A stretch of DNA of 47,138 nt from CAIUSP01 sp040375675 (GCA_040375675.1 JBEIRY010000003.1:1-47138); one strand, 5' to 3'. Positions 36,938 to 44,901 are shown, counted from the first letter of the stretch. The notes: generated by a model not told the origin, from the sequence alone. Made by a program: numbers and translations.

Positions 36938-39277
36938 TCACCCAGCCGAGGCCCGCTCCGGCACCGGATCGCTTCTTCCGGCACGAGGCTGGAGCCTGAC
37001 TGGAGCAGCCTGCAGCGCCCTGAGGCGCATATCCGACCAGCTGACGCCCTCTCTGACCAGCGAGGGGACACCAAGTACAGCGGCGGTCACGACCTCGACC
37101 GCCTGGAGGATTACTCCGTAGGCAAGTGCAGTGGCGGGATCGACCCCGAAGCCGGCACTGAGAACGCTGACCACGGCAAGCTGGAAGACACCGATATTCG
37201 AAGGCGTCACCGGAATCACCGCAGTTACGTTGACCGCGAACAGCACCGCAGCGGCAGCACCTATGCCGACCGCGCCATCGAGGCCGTTGATGCCAAGTGC
37301 GGCAAAGAGCGCCCAGCAGGCTCCAAGCTGCAGAGCCCAGGCTCCAAGCTGAAAGGCAGTTGCGCCGAGACCCTGCTTAGGGTGGCGAAACACGCTCAAC
37401 CCGCTGCGAACCTCGTTGAGCGCACGGCGGATCGCTCTGGCCAGCCGGGCGATCCTCCCCTCTCCGTTCGGGCGGATCAAGACAGGTGCCACCAATACCG
37501 CGATCAGAAGCAGGACCGGGGCCATGCTGTAGATGAAGACCCGTTCGGTGCTCGACTGGAAGAGATCGCTGGTGCTGACGATGACCACGCCGAGCAGAAC
37601 CAGTGCGAAGACATTCATTGCGGTCTGGGATACGAGCGTTCCGACTATCACCGCAAAGGTCTCTCTCATCCGGCCGACTCGGCGCGACAGCACCATCGCC
37701 CTGGCCGGCTCGCCGAGACGTGCCGGCAGGGTCGCCGACATGAAGACGCCGATCATGGTGGCCGAGGCCACATCACGGCGACGGACAGTTGCACCGGGCA
37801 GGGCGGAGCGGACAACGATCAACCAGGAAGCAGCCCGTAGGAAGAGCGAGGCGATCATCAGCGCGCAGGCGAGCATGACCCAGGAGATATCAGAGCCGAT
37901 CACGCTGGCCGCGACGTTGTGCAGGCCCACCTTCTGAGCTGCCAGAACGGTCAGTCCAACGCCGAGCACCCCGACCACTCCAAGCGCGGCCTTGCGGGCA
38001 AGCCGCGCGCCGCGGCCGGTCTCGGGGATCGGATCGAGCGAAGGCATCCGCTTGGGTGGAGAGGACGGGGACCCGTCAATCGGGATCAAACCGGTCCGGC
38101 GCGCGATCGCCTCGGGCCGGCTTACCGGTGGACGCACAGGTGCCAGAGCGGACTCGTAGACCTCGGTTACCTCATCGGCCACCTTGGGCCAGGCATAGCG
38201 CTCGGCGCTCTTGCGCCCGGCCTTGCCCATAGCGGCGATCCGCTCGGGTTCGTGCCAGAGATCGCGAAGGACCTCGGCCAGCCGCTGCGGATCTGCGGGA
38301 GGAACCAACACACCGTCTACACCGTCGGTCACGACATCCGAATATCCGGCGATGTTCGATGCAACGACCGGAGTGCCAGCGGCAAAGGCCTCGATCAAGA
38401 CCATGCCGAAGCTCTCTCCTGAAAGAGAGGGGGCACACAGCAGGTCGGCCTCGCTGAGATGACGCCAGAGATCCTGGTCGGAAACGCGGCCTACGGTGTC
38501 GATCTTCGAAGCAGCCTCAGGGTCGGCCAGGAGCTTCTCGACCTCTTCGCGGGTTGCACCAACCACGGTCAATCTGGCCGGCACCTGCTCGATCAGAGCC
38601 GCAAAGGCTGTCAGCAGGACACCCAGACCCTTCCGTTCCTCGGCGCGGCCGAGGAAGAGGAGCTTCAACTCTTCAGAGGCCGGTGCACGATCGACCGGTG
38701 TGGGGGCGGCAGCAAAGTCGACTCCGTTCGGGACGATCTCGTACTCGCCGCCGAACCAGCGCTTGCCGGTCCACGCTGCAGCCTCTGAGACCGCGATCCT
38801 GCGAGTTAGTTGGTTGAACATTCGCCGAGCCCCGAGACCGTTTGCGATGCGGTTCGGCATCGGTTTGGTCGAATACGCATGAAAGGTGCCGACGACCGGA
38901 GATCCGCGGAAGGTATTGGTGTCCCAGGCGATCAGCGGCGCAGCCGGTTCATGAACATGGACCACATCGAACTCCCCGGCTTTCAATTCGCGGCGCAGAT
39001 TGAGCACGTTGTCGGGGAAGACGCCCAGGTTCGACACAGCCCCGTTGGCTCCAATTGGGAGAGTCCTCCCGAGCGGAATCAGGAAATCAGGCTCCTCTAC
39101 CTCGGCTGGCATCTGATTGCGATGCAGCACCCGGGTCATCCGGTCGTGCGGATCAGATGGCGCGAGTACCCGCACGAAATGATCCCGCGAATCGAGTTCG
39201 CGAGCCAGGGCCTCGACATGACGATTGACCCCTCCCCTGTAGGTCCAGGAGTACGGCGATACAAGCGCAATACGCAC
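36938..39277 (-). CDS. PimA-like GT4 glycosyltransferase fused to a flippase-type membrane domain
   Basis: A 779-residue fusion. Residues 1-375 are a GT-B glycosyltransferase of family GT4 (RIALVSPYSWTYRGGVNRHV start, HVHEPAAP, and the E-x7-E of ESFGMVLIE), similar to phosphatidyl-myo-inositol mannosyltransferase PimA. After a Pro/Arg linker (about 375-420) come about eight membrane helices (about 425-755) of the lysylphosphatidylglycerol synthase TM/UPF0104 type, with PARLGEPARAM and PVTPSNIGVFQLA. It would make a glycolipid at the membrane and possibly move it across. GTG 39277 was chosen because the family starts with (M)RIALVSPYSW and TACGCT lies 6 bases before it; GTG 39283 is the alternative. 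Confidence 0.88.
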   Translation of the reverse strand: MRIALVSPYSWTYRGGVNRHVEALARELDSRDHFVRVLAPSDPHDRMTRVLHRNQMPAEVEEPDFLIPLGRTLPIGANGAVSNLGVFPDNVLNLRRELKAGEFDVVHVHEPAAPLIAWDTNTFRGSPVVGTFHAYSTKPMPNRIANGLGARRMFNQLTRRIAVSEAAAWTGKRWFGGEYEIVPNGVDFAAAPTPVDRAPASEELKLLFLGRAEERKGLGVLLTAFAALIEQVPARLTVVGATREEVEKLLADPEAASKIDTVGRVSDQDLWRHLSEADLLCAPSLSGESFGMVLIEAFAAGTPVVASNIAGYSDVVTDGVDGVLVPPADPQRLAEVLRDLWHEPERIAAMGKAGRKSAERYAWPKVADEVTEVYESALAPVRPPVSRPEAIARRTGLIPIDGSPSSPPKRMPSLDPIPETGRGARLARKAALGVVGVLGVGLTVLAAQKVGLHNVAASVIGSDISWVMLACALMIASLFLRAASWLIVVRSALPGATVRRRDVASATMIGVFMSATLPARLGEPARAMVLSRRVGRMRETFAVIVGTLVSQTAMNVFALVLLGVVIVSTSDLFQSSTERVFIYSMAPVLLLIAVLVAPVLIRPNGEGRIARLARAIRRALNEVRSGLSVFRHPKQGLGATAFQLGAWALQLGACWALFAALGINGLDGAVGIGAAAAVLFAVNVTAVIPVTPSNIGVFQLAVVSVLSAGFGVDPATALAYGVILQAVEVVTAAVLGVPSLVREGVSWSDMRLRALQAAPVRLQPRAGRSDPVPERASAG

Positions 39278-39283
39278 AGACAC

Positions 39284-39289
39284 AGCGTA
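39284..39289 (-). promoter_or_regulatory. -10 element of the glycosyltransferase-flippase gene
   Basis: TACGCT on the minus strand, 6 bases before GTG 39277, no Shine-Dalgarno. Confidence 0.4.
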
Positions 39290-39327
39290 TAGGTACTACT
39301 GGCAGTCGAAGGACACTGCGCGCCCAC

Positions 39328-39333
39328 TAACCT
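39328..39333 (+). promoter_or_regulatory. -10 element of hemQ
   Basis: TAACCT, 8 bases before GTG 39342, with no Shine-Dalgarno. It predicts a leaderless transcript. Confidence 0.5.
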
Positions 39334-39341
39334 GAATTGCC

Positions 39342-40046
39342 GTGGCCGTAGGCACATACGCAAAATTCACCTTCTTCAAGATCGATCCCGCATGGCGGCG
39401 CCTGCCGGCCGAGGAGCGTGCGCGCGACAAGGAGGAATTCCTCGCCGCCTGCGAGGACTTCGCCCAGGATCACTCGTTGCGTGCCTACTCCACCATCGGC
39501 ACGAGAGGCGACACCGACTTGATGCTGCTGAGCCAGAGTCGGGTGCTCGAGGACATTCACACCTTCCACGTGGTGCTCGGTCAAAGCGGTCTGGCCAAAT
39601 GGGCGGCCACCCCCTACTCGTACCTTGCGATGACCAAGGTCTCCGAGTACTCAGAGGAGTCAGCTCGCCACGAGATCTGCGTCTCCAACCGCAAGTACCT
39701 GTTCGTCTACCCGTTCGAAAAACAGCGCGAGTGGTACACCCTCCCGCTCGAGGAGCGACGGCGGATCATGGAGGGGCACATCGAGACCGGTCGCAAGTAC
39801 CCCCAGATCTCGATCAACACTGCTTACTCGTTCGGCCTGGACGATCAAGAGTTCGTGGTCAGCTTCGAAGGCGACGAACCCGATGACTTCCTCGAACTCG
39901 TCCAAGAGCTACGCGGAACCGAGTCGAGCGCATACACGCTGCGAGACACTCCGATCTTCACCTGCGTTTCGATGTCGGCGGCGAGAGCAGTCGACGCACT
40001 CGACGGAACCGCCGCCACCGCGGTCACAACCAAGCAGAACGACTAA
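39342..40046 (+). CDS. hemQ: Coproheme decarboxylase HemQ (chlorite dismutase family)
   Basis: A 234-residue protein of the chlorite dismutase fold. In Gram-positive bacteria HemQ converts coproheme III to heme b in the last step of the coproporphyrin-dependent pathway. The family run KYLFVYPFEKQREWYTLPLE contains the Tyr (WY) used for decarboxylation, and MEGHIETGRKYP carries the proximal heme His. The N-terminal block AKFTFFKIDPAWR and SGLAKWAATPYSYLAMTK are typical. It is divergent from the glycosyltransferase fusion. The GTG start is supported by the -10 element. It lies upstream of fprA in a block of redox and iron genes. Confidence 0.92.
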   Translation: MAVGTYAKFTFFKIDPAWRRLPAEERARDKEEFLAACEDFAQDHSLRAYSTIGTRGDTDLMLLSQSRVLEDIHTFHVVLGQSGLAKWAATPYSYLAMTKVSEYSEESARHEICVSNRKYLFVYPFEKQREWYTLPLEERRRIMEGHIETGRKYPQISINTAYSFGLDDQEFVVSFEGDEPDDFLELVQELRGTESSAYTLRDTPIFTCVSMSAARAVDALDGTAATAVTTKQND

Positions 40047-40087
40047 TCCCCCTCTCATCTTTATCGCTTAGGCTCCTGAACCCTTAG

Positions 40088-41494
40088 ATGAACGACACGC
40101 GCACAGGCACTCCCGAAAACCCCGCCCGGATAGCGATCATCGGCTCCGGACCCGCTGGCTTCTATACCGCCGAGCATCTGCTCAAGAGCGAGGACGCAAC
40201 CTGCGAGGTGGACATCTTCGACCGGCTCCCGACTCCTTACGGGCTGGTCAGAGCCGGAGTCGCCCCCGACCACCCCAAGATCAAGTCGGTGACCAGGGTC
40301 TACGAGCGCACCGCCGCTCGTGACGGGTTCCGCTACTTCGGCGCGGTCGAGATCGGCAAAGACATAACGCTCGAGGACTTGAAGCAGCGCTACCACGCGA
40401 TCGTGCTGGCATACGGAACCTCGACCGACCGCAAGCTCGGTATCCCGGGCGAGGATCTACCGGGAAGCCATGCGGCGACCGAATTCGTCAACTGGTACAA
40501 CGCCCACCCCGACTTCGCCGACCGGGAGTTCGACCTCTCCGCCAAGCGCGCAGTGGTGATCGGCAACGGAAACGTCGCCGCCGACGTAGCCAGGATGCTC
40601 GCTTTGACGAAAGGCGAGTTGTCCGAGACCGACACCGCCGATCACGCAATCGAAGCTCTGCCGGCAAGCGAACTCGAAGAGATCGTCGTGCTGGGGCGCA
40701 GGGGTCCGGCCCAGGCCGCTTTCACCAACCCGGAGCTCCGTGAGTTGAGCGAAATGGTCGAAGCGGATCTGATCATCGACCCCGCCGAGGCCGAACTCGA
40801 CCCCGCCAGCCGCGACTCGCTCGACTCCGACGACGGAGATCCGACCAACCGCCGCAATGTCGAGATGATCGAAGAATTCGCAGGGCGTCAGCCGGAAGGC
40901 AAACCCAAGCGGATCATCCTGCGCTTCTGCGCATCACCGGTCGAGATCCAGGGCGACGGCAAGGTCGAGAAACTTGTGATCGCAAAGAACGAGTTGACCT
41001 CAGACGGAAGCCGGATCAGCGCCAAGGACACCGGTGAGCGCGAGGAGATCGACTGCGGTCTGATCTTCCGCTCGATCGGCTACCGCGGAGTTCCGATGGA
41101 AGGTGTGCCCTTCGACGAAGACCGCGGAACGATCTCGAACGACGGTGGTCGTGTGACCGAAGTCGATTCCGGAGAGCAAGTGCCAGGTCTCTACGCGGTG
41201 GGTTGGATCAAGCGAGGCCCGTCGGGTGTTATCGGAACCAACAAGAAGGATGCACAGGAGACAGCCGACAATCTGGTTGCAGACATCGCCGCGGGCAACT
41301 TGCCCGAAGCCGAGCTGGCCGGTGACTCCGATGCCACCCCGTCGCTGCTTGCCGAGCGCAAGCCCGACGCGATCGGGTTCGACCAGTGGCAGAAGATCGA
41401 TGCCGCCGAGATCGCAAACGGTGAGCCTCAAGGTCGGCCGCGAGTCAAATTCACCTCGATTCCGGAAATGCTCGACACCGCCAAGGGCTCCTGA
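40088..41494 (+). CDS. fprA: Ferredoxin-NADP+ reductase (FprA, adrenodoxin-reductase type)
   Basis: A 468-residue FAD protein of the adrenodoxin reductase family. It moves electrons between NADPH and ferredoxin. The FAD site is IGSGPAGFYTAEHLL (about 17-31), the substrate-like region has PYGLVRAGVAPDHPKIK, and the NADP site is VIGNGNVAADVARML. The C-terminal block GPSGVIGTNKKDAQETADNL is diagnostic. About 42 bases separate it from hemQ. The TGA overlaps the ATG of bolA (TGATG), so the two are coupled. This links electron supply to the Fe-S proteins that follow. Confidence 0.95.
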   Translation: MNDTRTGTPENPARIAIIGSGPAGFYTAEHLLKSEDATCEVDIFDRLPTPYGLVRAGVAPDHPKIKSVTRVYERTAARDGFRYFGAVEIGKDITLEDLKQRYHAIVLAYGTSTDRKLGIPGEDLPGSHAATEFVNWYNAHPDFADREFDLSAKRAVVIGNGNVAADVARMLALTKGELSETDTADHAIEALPASELEEIVVLGRRGPAQAAFTNPELRELSEMVEADLIIDPAEAELDPASRDSLDSDDGDPTNRRNVEMIEEFAGRQPEGKPKRIILRFCASPVEIQGDGKVEKLVIAKNELTSDGSRISAKDTGEREEIDCGLIFRSIGYRGVPMEGVPFDEDRGTISNDGGRVTEVDSGEQVPGLYAVGWIKRGPSGVIGTNKKDAQETADNLVADIAAGNLPEAELAGDSDATPSLLAERKPDAIGFDQWQKIDAAEIANGEPQGRPRVKFTSIPEMLDTAKGS

Positions 41495-41733
41495 TGGCCG
41501 CCGACCTCGCAGAGCTGAAGTCGATGATCGAGACTGCACTTCCCGATGCCAGCGTCGAGGTCGTAGACGAAGGAGGCGGCGATCACCTGCGGGCGATCGT
41601 CTCGGCAACGCAGTTCGAGGGCCTCTCCACCATCGACCAGCACCGACTCGTACGCGCTGCAGTGCGGGAGCGGATGGACGACGGAACGATCCACGCGCTC
41701 TCGATCACGACCTCGGTGCCTACCGGCGGCTGA
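41494..41733 (+). CDS. BolA-family protein
   Basis: A 79-residue BolA/IbaG-type protein. Family blocks are LKSMIETALPDASVEVVDEG, HLRAIVSATQFEGLSTIDQHRLV (with the conserved His in QHRLV) and GTIHALSITTSVPTG. BolA proteins form [2Fe-2S]-bridged complexes with CGFS-type monothiol glutaredoxins; a gene for exactly such a glutaredoxin follows 32 bases downstream. The ATG overlaps the fprA stop, so production is tied to FprA. It could also act in transcription as some BolA proteins do. Confidence 0.9.
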   Translation: MAADLAELKSMIETALPDASVEVVDEGGGDHLRAIVSATQFEGLSTIDQHRLVRAAVRERMDDGTIHALSITTSVPTGG

Positions 41734-41752
41734 GAAGAAGACACTCGACCCG

Positions 41753-41758
41753 TATAGT
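41753..41758 (+). promoter_or_regulatory. -10 element of the CGFS glutaredoxin gene
   Basis: TATAGT lies 7 bases before GTG 41766, with CTGAGA 17 bases further upstream as a possible -35. It predicts a leaderless transcript initiated inside the fprA-bolA unit. Confidence 0.55.
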
Positions 41759-41765
41759 CAGAACC

Positions 41766-42185
41766 GTGAACGAAGCTGGCACCCCGGAAACCGAGCCGAA
41801 TGTGACCGAGAAGGTCCGTGAGTTGATCGCCGAGAACGAGGTGCTCCTGTTCATGAAGGGGACTCCGGAGTCTCCGCAGTGTGGCTTCTCCATGCGGGTG
41901 GTCGGGATCCTCGACCAGATGGGCGCCGACTACGCAGCGCTCGATGTCCTCCCCGCTCTCGATCCACTCCGGGAAGCGACTGGTGAGATCGCAGACTGGC
42001 GGACCTTCCCGCAGCTGTATGTGAAGGGCAGCCTGATCGGCGGCTGCGACATAGTCGAAGAGATGTACGCCTCAGGCGAGCTCTCGAACCTGCTCGGCGT
42101 CGAAGCGCCGGCCACTCAGCCTGATGCGCCAGCCCCGGGAGCCGTTCCGCCGGCCTCCTCGGGACCGATTCAAATCGAAGAGTAG
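41766..42185 (+). CDS. grxD: Monothiol glutaredoxin (CGFS type, Grx4/GrxD)
   Basis: A 139-residue monothiol glutaredoxin. The active site is CGFS, in KGTPESPQCGFSMRVVGIL, and the TFPQLYVKGSLIGGCDIVEEMY block carries the cis-Pro and glutathione-binding residues. Proteins of this class carry and deliver [2Fe-2S] clusters. The last about 25 residues form a Pro/Ala-rich tail absent from the E. coli protein. The GTG at 41766 is chosen because of the -10 element 7 bases before it. It sits after bolA and converges on the A-type carrier gene, a natural partner set. Confidence 0.95.
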   Translation: MNEAGTPETEPNVTEKVRELIAENEVLLFMKGTPESPQCGFSMRVVGILDQMGADYAALDVLPALDPLREATGEIADWRTFPQLYVKGSLIGGCDIVEEMYASGELSNLLGVEAPATQPDAPAPGAVPPASSGPIQIEE

Positions 42186-42200
42186 AGACAGGTAGCGCGC

Positions 42201-42581
42201 TCAGACGGCGGGAGCGCCCTCGCCGGGTGCTTCTTCGCGCACCTGGAACGAGGAGCCACAGCCACAGGCTGCGACGACATTCGGGTTGTTGACCTGGAAG
42301 CCGGCGCCTTGGAGCCCGTCTACCCAGTCGACCTCGGAGCCGAAGACGAACTGCATGCTGGTCTTGTCGACAACGACAGGCACGCCGTCGAACTCGAAGC
42401 GATGGTCGTCATCGTCGGCTTGGTCGAAAGCAAGCGCGTACTGGAACCCGGAACAACCGCCACCTCGAACGGCAACGCGAAGGGCGCGGCCCTGCTCGGG
42501 CTCATCGCCGAGCAGCTCACGAACCTTGCCGACAGCAGCAGGAGTGAGGGTTACTGGATCGATCTTGGTTTCAGTCGTCAT
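42201..42581 (-). CDS. A-type iron-sulfur carrier (ErpA/IscA family)
   Basis: A 126-residue A-type Fe-S carrier that receives clusters and passes them to apoproteins. The three conserved cysteines are present: GGGCSGFQYALAF and the C-terminal CGCGSSF. The N-terminal block PVTLTPAAVGKVRELL and the segment NNPNVVAACGCG are typical of ErpA. The C-terminus has a short Glu/Gly/Pro-rich tail. It converges on the CGFS glutaredoxin gene with 15 bases between stops. A TAGAAT element lies 9 bases before the ATG, with no Shine-Dalgarno. Confidence 0.95.
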   Translation of the reverse strand: MTTETKIDPVTLTPAAVGKVRELLGDEPEQGRALRVAVRGGGCSGFQYALAFDQADDDDHRFEFDGVPVVVDKTSMQFVFGSEVDWVDGLQGAGFQVNNPNVVAACGCGSSFQVREEAPGEGAPAV

Positions 42582-42590
42582 CGCTCGTGC

Positions 42591-42596
42591 ATTCTA
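42591..42596 (-). promoter_or_regulatory. -10 element of the A-type carrier gene
   Basis: TAGAAT on the minus strand, 9 bases before ATG 42581. The mRNA would have a leader of only one or two bases. Confidence 0.45.
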
Positions 42597-42884
42597 GACC
42601 CCAACCCGGTCCGGCTGAGAGGAAATCCATGCGAGATGCTCGAAAATCCGCTTGGAATCACTGATTACCTCTCCTTCCAAGAGCAGCACAGGCACTCTTG
42701 TCTGTCCGCTGACAGCTTCGACTTCCGGGCGGGAGCCCTTGGACCAGGCGACGCGCCTCTGCTCGAACGGCACGCCTGACTTGCGAAGACGGCGCGCTAC
42801 CGCTCCACAGGGGCAGAGGTAGTTGCCGGGAACGCGGCAGCGATAGAGAACTGCTTGCGGTTTGCTTTCGACCTGATCGTCCAC
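42594..42884 (-). CDS. Glutaredoxin/GST-N-domain-like protein
   Basis: A 96-residue thioredoxin-fold protein. The active site reads CPCG (in NYLCPCGAVARRLRKSGV), and the cis-Pro follows as TRVPVLLLEGEVISDSKRIFEHLA, the pattern of glutaredoxins and of glutathione S-transferase N-terminal domains. No C-terminal GST helical domain is present. The GTG at 42884 is supported by TACGAT 6 bases upstream; longer in-frame readings would run into the divergent degV gene. It lies immediately upstream of the A-type carrier gene on the same strand, so it may share its role in Fe-S or thiol redox. The start is moderately certain. Confidence 0.75.
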   Translation of the reverse strand: MDDQVESKPQAVLYRCRVPGNYLCPCGAVARRLRKSGVPFEQRRVAWSKGSRPEVEAVSGQTRVPVLLLEGEVISDSKRIFEHLAWISSQPDRVGV

Positions 42885-42890
42885 CAGGCG

Positions 42891-42896
42891 ATCGTA
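42891..42896 (-). promoter_or_regulatory. -10 element of the glutaredoxin-like gene
   Basis: TACGAT on the minus strand, 6 bases before GTG 42884, no Shine-Dalgarno. Confidence 0.4.
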
Positions 42897-42955
42897 GGCG
42901 AGCGGCGACCTCGGCGTGCGCCAATCAGACGATAAAGACTGATAGAACACATCGG

Positions 42956-43849
42956 GTGAGCGGAGGAGAGCAGCGAACGGTGCTGGTTGCTGACACGACC
43001 GGCTACCTGCCAAGAGAGTCCGTGGACCATCTCGGAATCGAGTTGGTCAGCCTCTACGTGACCCTCGACGGTGTGACAGAGAAGGAAACCGAGATGGGAG
43101 ACTTCTCGGACTTCTACAAGCGCCTGAGAGCAAGCGACGGCATGCCGACTACCTCGCAGCCTTCGGTCGGTGACTTCATCGATGTCTACGAGCCGATCCT
43201 CTCCGAAGGCAAAGAGATCCTCTCGGTTCACATCTCGGCCGGCCTATCCGGCACGCACGAAACCGCACTTCAGGCAAAAGAACAGCTGACCGCCGAGGGT
43301 AAGGGCGGAGAGCGGATAGAGGTATTCGACTCACGAAGCGCTGCCGGCGGGACCGGAATGATCCAACTAGCGGGAGCGGTCGCAGCCCGGCAGGGCCAAA
43401 GCGCAGCAGAGGCGCTCGCCACAGTCACCGCAGCGCGCGAGGAGCTGAAGATCTGGTTTGCACCCGACACGCTCGAGTATCTGAGGCGTGGCGGAAGAAT
43501 CGGCGGAGCCCAGGCTCTGATCGGATCGGCGCTGCAGATCAAGCCGATCCTGACCTTCGAAGAAGAGGTAACCCCCGGGGAAAAGGTCCGCACCTCGAAG
43601 AAGGTGGTCGAGCGGATGAAGGCTCTCTCCGAGGAACGTCATGCTGCGGGTTGCGACGGCTGGGTGATCCAGCACATCGACGACGCCGAACGGGCAGACG
43701 CACTGGCTGAGGCTTGTCGAGAGATCTACGGATGCGAGCCGGTGATGATCTCCCAGATCGGACCGGTCGTGGGAGCGCACGGTGGCCCCGGGCTGCTTGG
43801 AACCGGAAGTATCCCGGCGAAGTACGTCCCGCTGGACGTAATCCGCTGA
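42956..43849 (+). CDS. DegV-family fatty-acid-binding protein
   Basis: A 297-residue DegV-family protein. Such proteins bind a fatty acid and, as FakB, present it to a kinase. Family motifs are VLVADTTGYLP, MPTTSQPSVGDF, SVHISAGLSGTHETA (the Ser/Thr residues that hold the carboxylate) and GGRIGGAQALIGSALQIKPIL. No FakA-like kinase gene is in the window. The start is uncertain. GTG 42956 has a weak -10 (TAGAAC) 7 bases upstream. GTG 42980 has GGAGGAG about 12 bases upstream and would begin exactly at the conserved VLVADTT. The gene is divergent from the glutaredoxin-like gene. Confidence 0.9.
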   Translation: MSGGEQRTVLVADTTGYLPRESVDHLGIELVSLYVTLDGVTEKETEMGDFSDFYKRLRASDGMPTTSQPSVGDFIDVYEPILSEGKEILSVHISAGLSGTHETALQAKEQLTAEGKGGERIEVFDSRSAAGGTGMIQLAGAVAARQGQSAAEALATVTAAREELKIWFAPDTLEYLRRGGRIGGAQALIGSALQIKPILTFEEEVTPGEKVRTSKKVVERMKALSEERHAAGCDGWVIQHIDDAERADALAEACREIYGCEPVMISQIGPVVGAHGGPGLLGTGSIPAKYVPLDVIR

Positions 43850-43865
43850 GCCTTACCTGCTGCGG

Positions 43866-44126
43866 TTACGAGCGACGACGACCGAGTGCGATTGCAACGC
43901 CTGCAATCGCACCAAGCGCCAGAGCGCCAGCGGTCAGCTCGCCCTTGTGCTTCGAGGCCTGCAGCTTGAGGTCTGTCGCCTCGGTCCAGCGCTGCCTCAA
44001 AACCGCTACCGAATCCGACAGCCCTGCCCGTTGAACCAGGATGTCGTCACGGATCTGATCTGCGCTGCGGGCCCCCGGAGCCGGCATCGGGCCCTTTGCC
44101 CGCGGATCGATATTGCCCTCGCTCAC
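43866..44126 (-). CDS. DUF3618-family protein
   Basis: An 86-residue protein. An N-terminal helix carries the DUF3618 pattern RSADQIRDDILVQRAGLSDSVAVL, and one hydrophobic helix lies near the C-terminus (LTAGALALGAIAGVAIAL) followed by RRR. This family is found mainly in actinobacteria next to small holin-like proteins; its role is unknown, probably membrane-associated. The GTG start overlaps the stop of the holin-like gene (GTGA). Longer in-frame sequence lies inside that gene and is not coding. It is the last gene of a three-gene operon. Confidence 0.8.
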   Translation of the reverse strand: MSEGNIDPRAKGPMPAPGARSADQIRDDILVQRAGLSDSVAVLRQRWTEATDLKLQASKHKGELTAGALALGAIAGVAIALGRRRS

Positions 44127-44698
44127 GACTTGGACCCCTCGCTGGCGGTTCTGGACTCCTCGAAATCGGACTTGATCTCCTTCGCCTGCTCGATCGCCAT
44201 CTCGGGTAGCGGGGGCGCCGAGGTCTGGAAGGAGCGCCTCGCAAACAGACCGGCACCGATAGCGACGAGAATGAAGATGACCGCTTCGATCAGAAAGCCG
44301 GCCCAAAAGGAGCTTCCGAAAAACGCGCTGTTCAGCCCCCAGGCGATCGCATGCATGAGGAGGATCAGGGCGAGTACTGCAAATATCCCTGCCGCAACTC
44401 CGACGACCGAGCCCCGGACCAGCCGGTTGAACTTCTCGGAAACCTCGGCCTTGGCGAGTTCGATCTCCTCTCGAAAGAGAACGGTCGCGCGATCGGTCAC
44501 CTCGAAAGCGAGCTCGCCGATCGTCATGTCTTCGAGACCTCTGGTGCCTCGATCGCCTTGGCCGTCGGGGGCTTTTGAGGCCCCCGCACCGGCTGAGCCG
44601 GATGCACGCGACTGACCTTGGGTAGGGGTCGGCTGCGCGTCCGCTGGCGGGGGCGTGCCGGTCGGCGGCACCTTGGGCTGATCCTCGCCTGGAATCAC
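44123..44698 (-). CDS. Holin-like / DUF1469 membrane protein
   Basis: A 191-residue protein of the actinobacterial 'phage holin family' (DUF1469). The N-terminal about 55 residues are Pro/Gly/Ser/Ala-rich. Then comes the family's amphipathic block TIGELAFEVTDRATVLFREEIELAKAEVSEKF. Two membrane helices follow (GVAAGIFAVLALILLMHAIAW and FLIEAVIFILVAIGAGLFA), and a polar tail. Despite the family name there is no phage gene nearby. It overlaps both neighbours (GTGA each side), so the trio is made together. Function unknown. Confidence 0.85.
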   Translation of the reverse strand: MIPGEDQPKVPPTGTPPPADAQPTPTQGQSRASGSAGAGASKAPDGQGDRGTRGLEDMTIGELAFEVTDRATVLFREEIELAKAEVSEKFNRLVRGSVVGVAAGIFAVLALILLMHAIAWGLNSAFFGSSFWAGFLIEAVIFILVAIGAGLFARRSFQTSAPPLPEMAIEQAKEIKSDFEESRTASEGSKS

Positions 44699-44883
44699 TC
44701 GGGGGGCTCCTCGTTGAAGGCCCGCTTCCAGATCGCAGTTGATGCCCTGCGGGCAAGTAGCGCCGCTAAAGCACTGGTGGCAAGCGTCAATCCGGACCAG
44801 ACGAGTCGCCGGACCATCTCGTTTTCGGGCTCAGGCTGAGCCACGGAATCAGAGACACGCTCAGTTGTTGAAGTGATTGACAC
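44695..44883 (-). CDS. DUF4235-like small membrane protein
   Basis: A 62-residue protein with one hydrophobic helix (LVWSGLTLATSALAALLA) and the ending RRASTAIWKRAFNEEPPE, which matches the DUF4235 pattern (helix, Ala/Arg stretch, W-x-x-x-x-x-(G/N)-E-x-P). The GTG at 44883 is used; an internal ATG (MVRRLVW) is an alternative. It is the first gene of the trio with the holin-like and DUF3618 genes. The stop overlaps the GTG of the next gene. Confidence 0.7.
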   Translation of the reverse strand: MSITSTTERVSDSVAQPEPENEMVRRLVWSGLTLATSALAALLARRASTAIWKRAFNEEPPE

Positions 44884-44901
44884 GGTCTATGAGTAAACCA
44901 C

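Noticed and set aside
44123..44698. Prophage remnant suggested by the holin-like gene
   Set aside because: No endolysin, integrase, capsid or attachment-site repeats are near; the gene belongs to a common actinobacterial trio.
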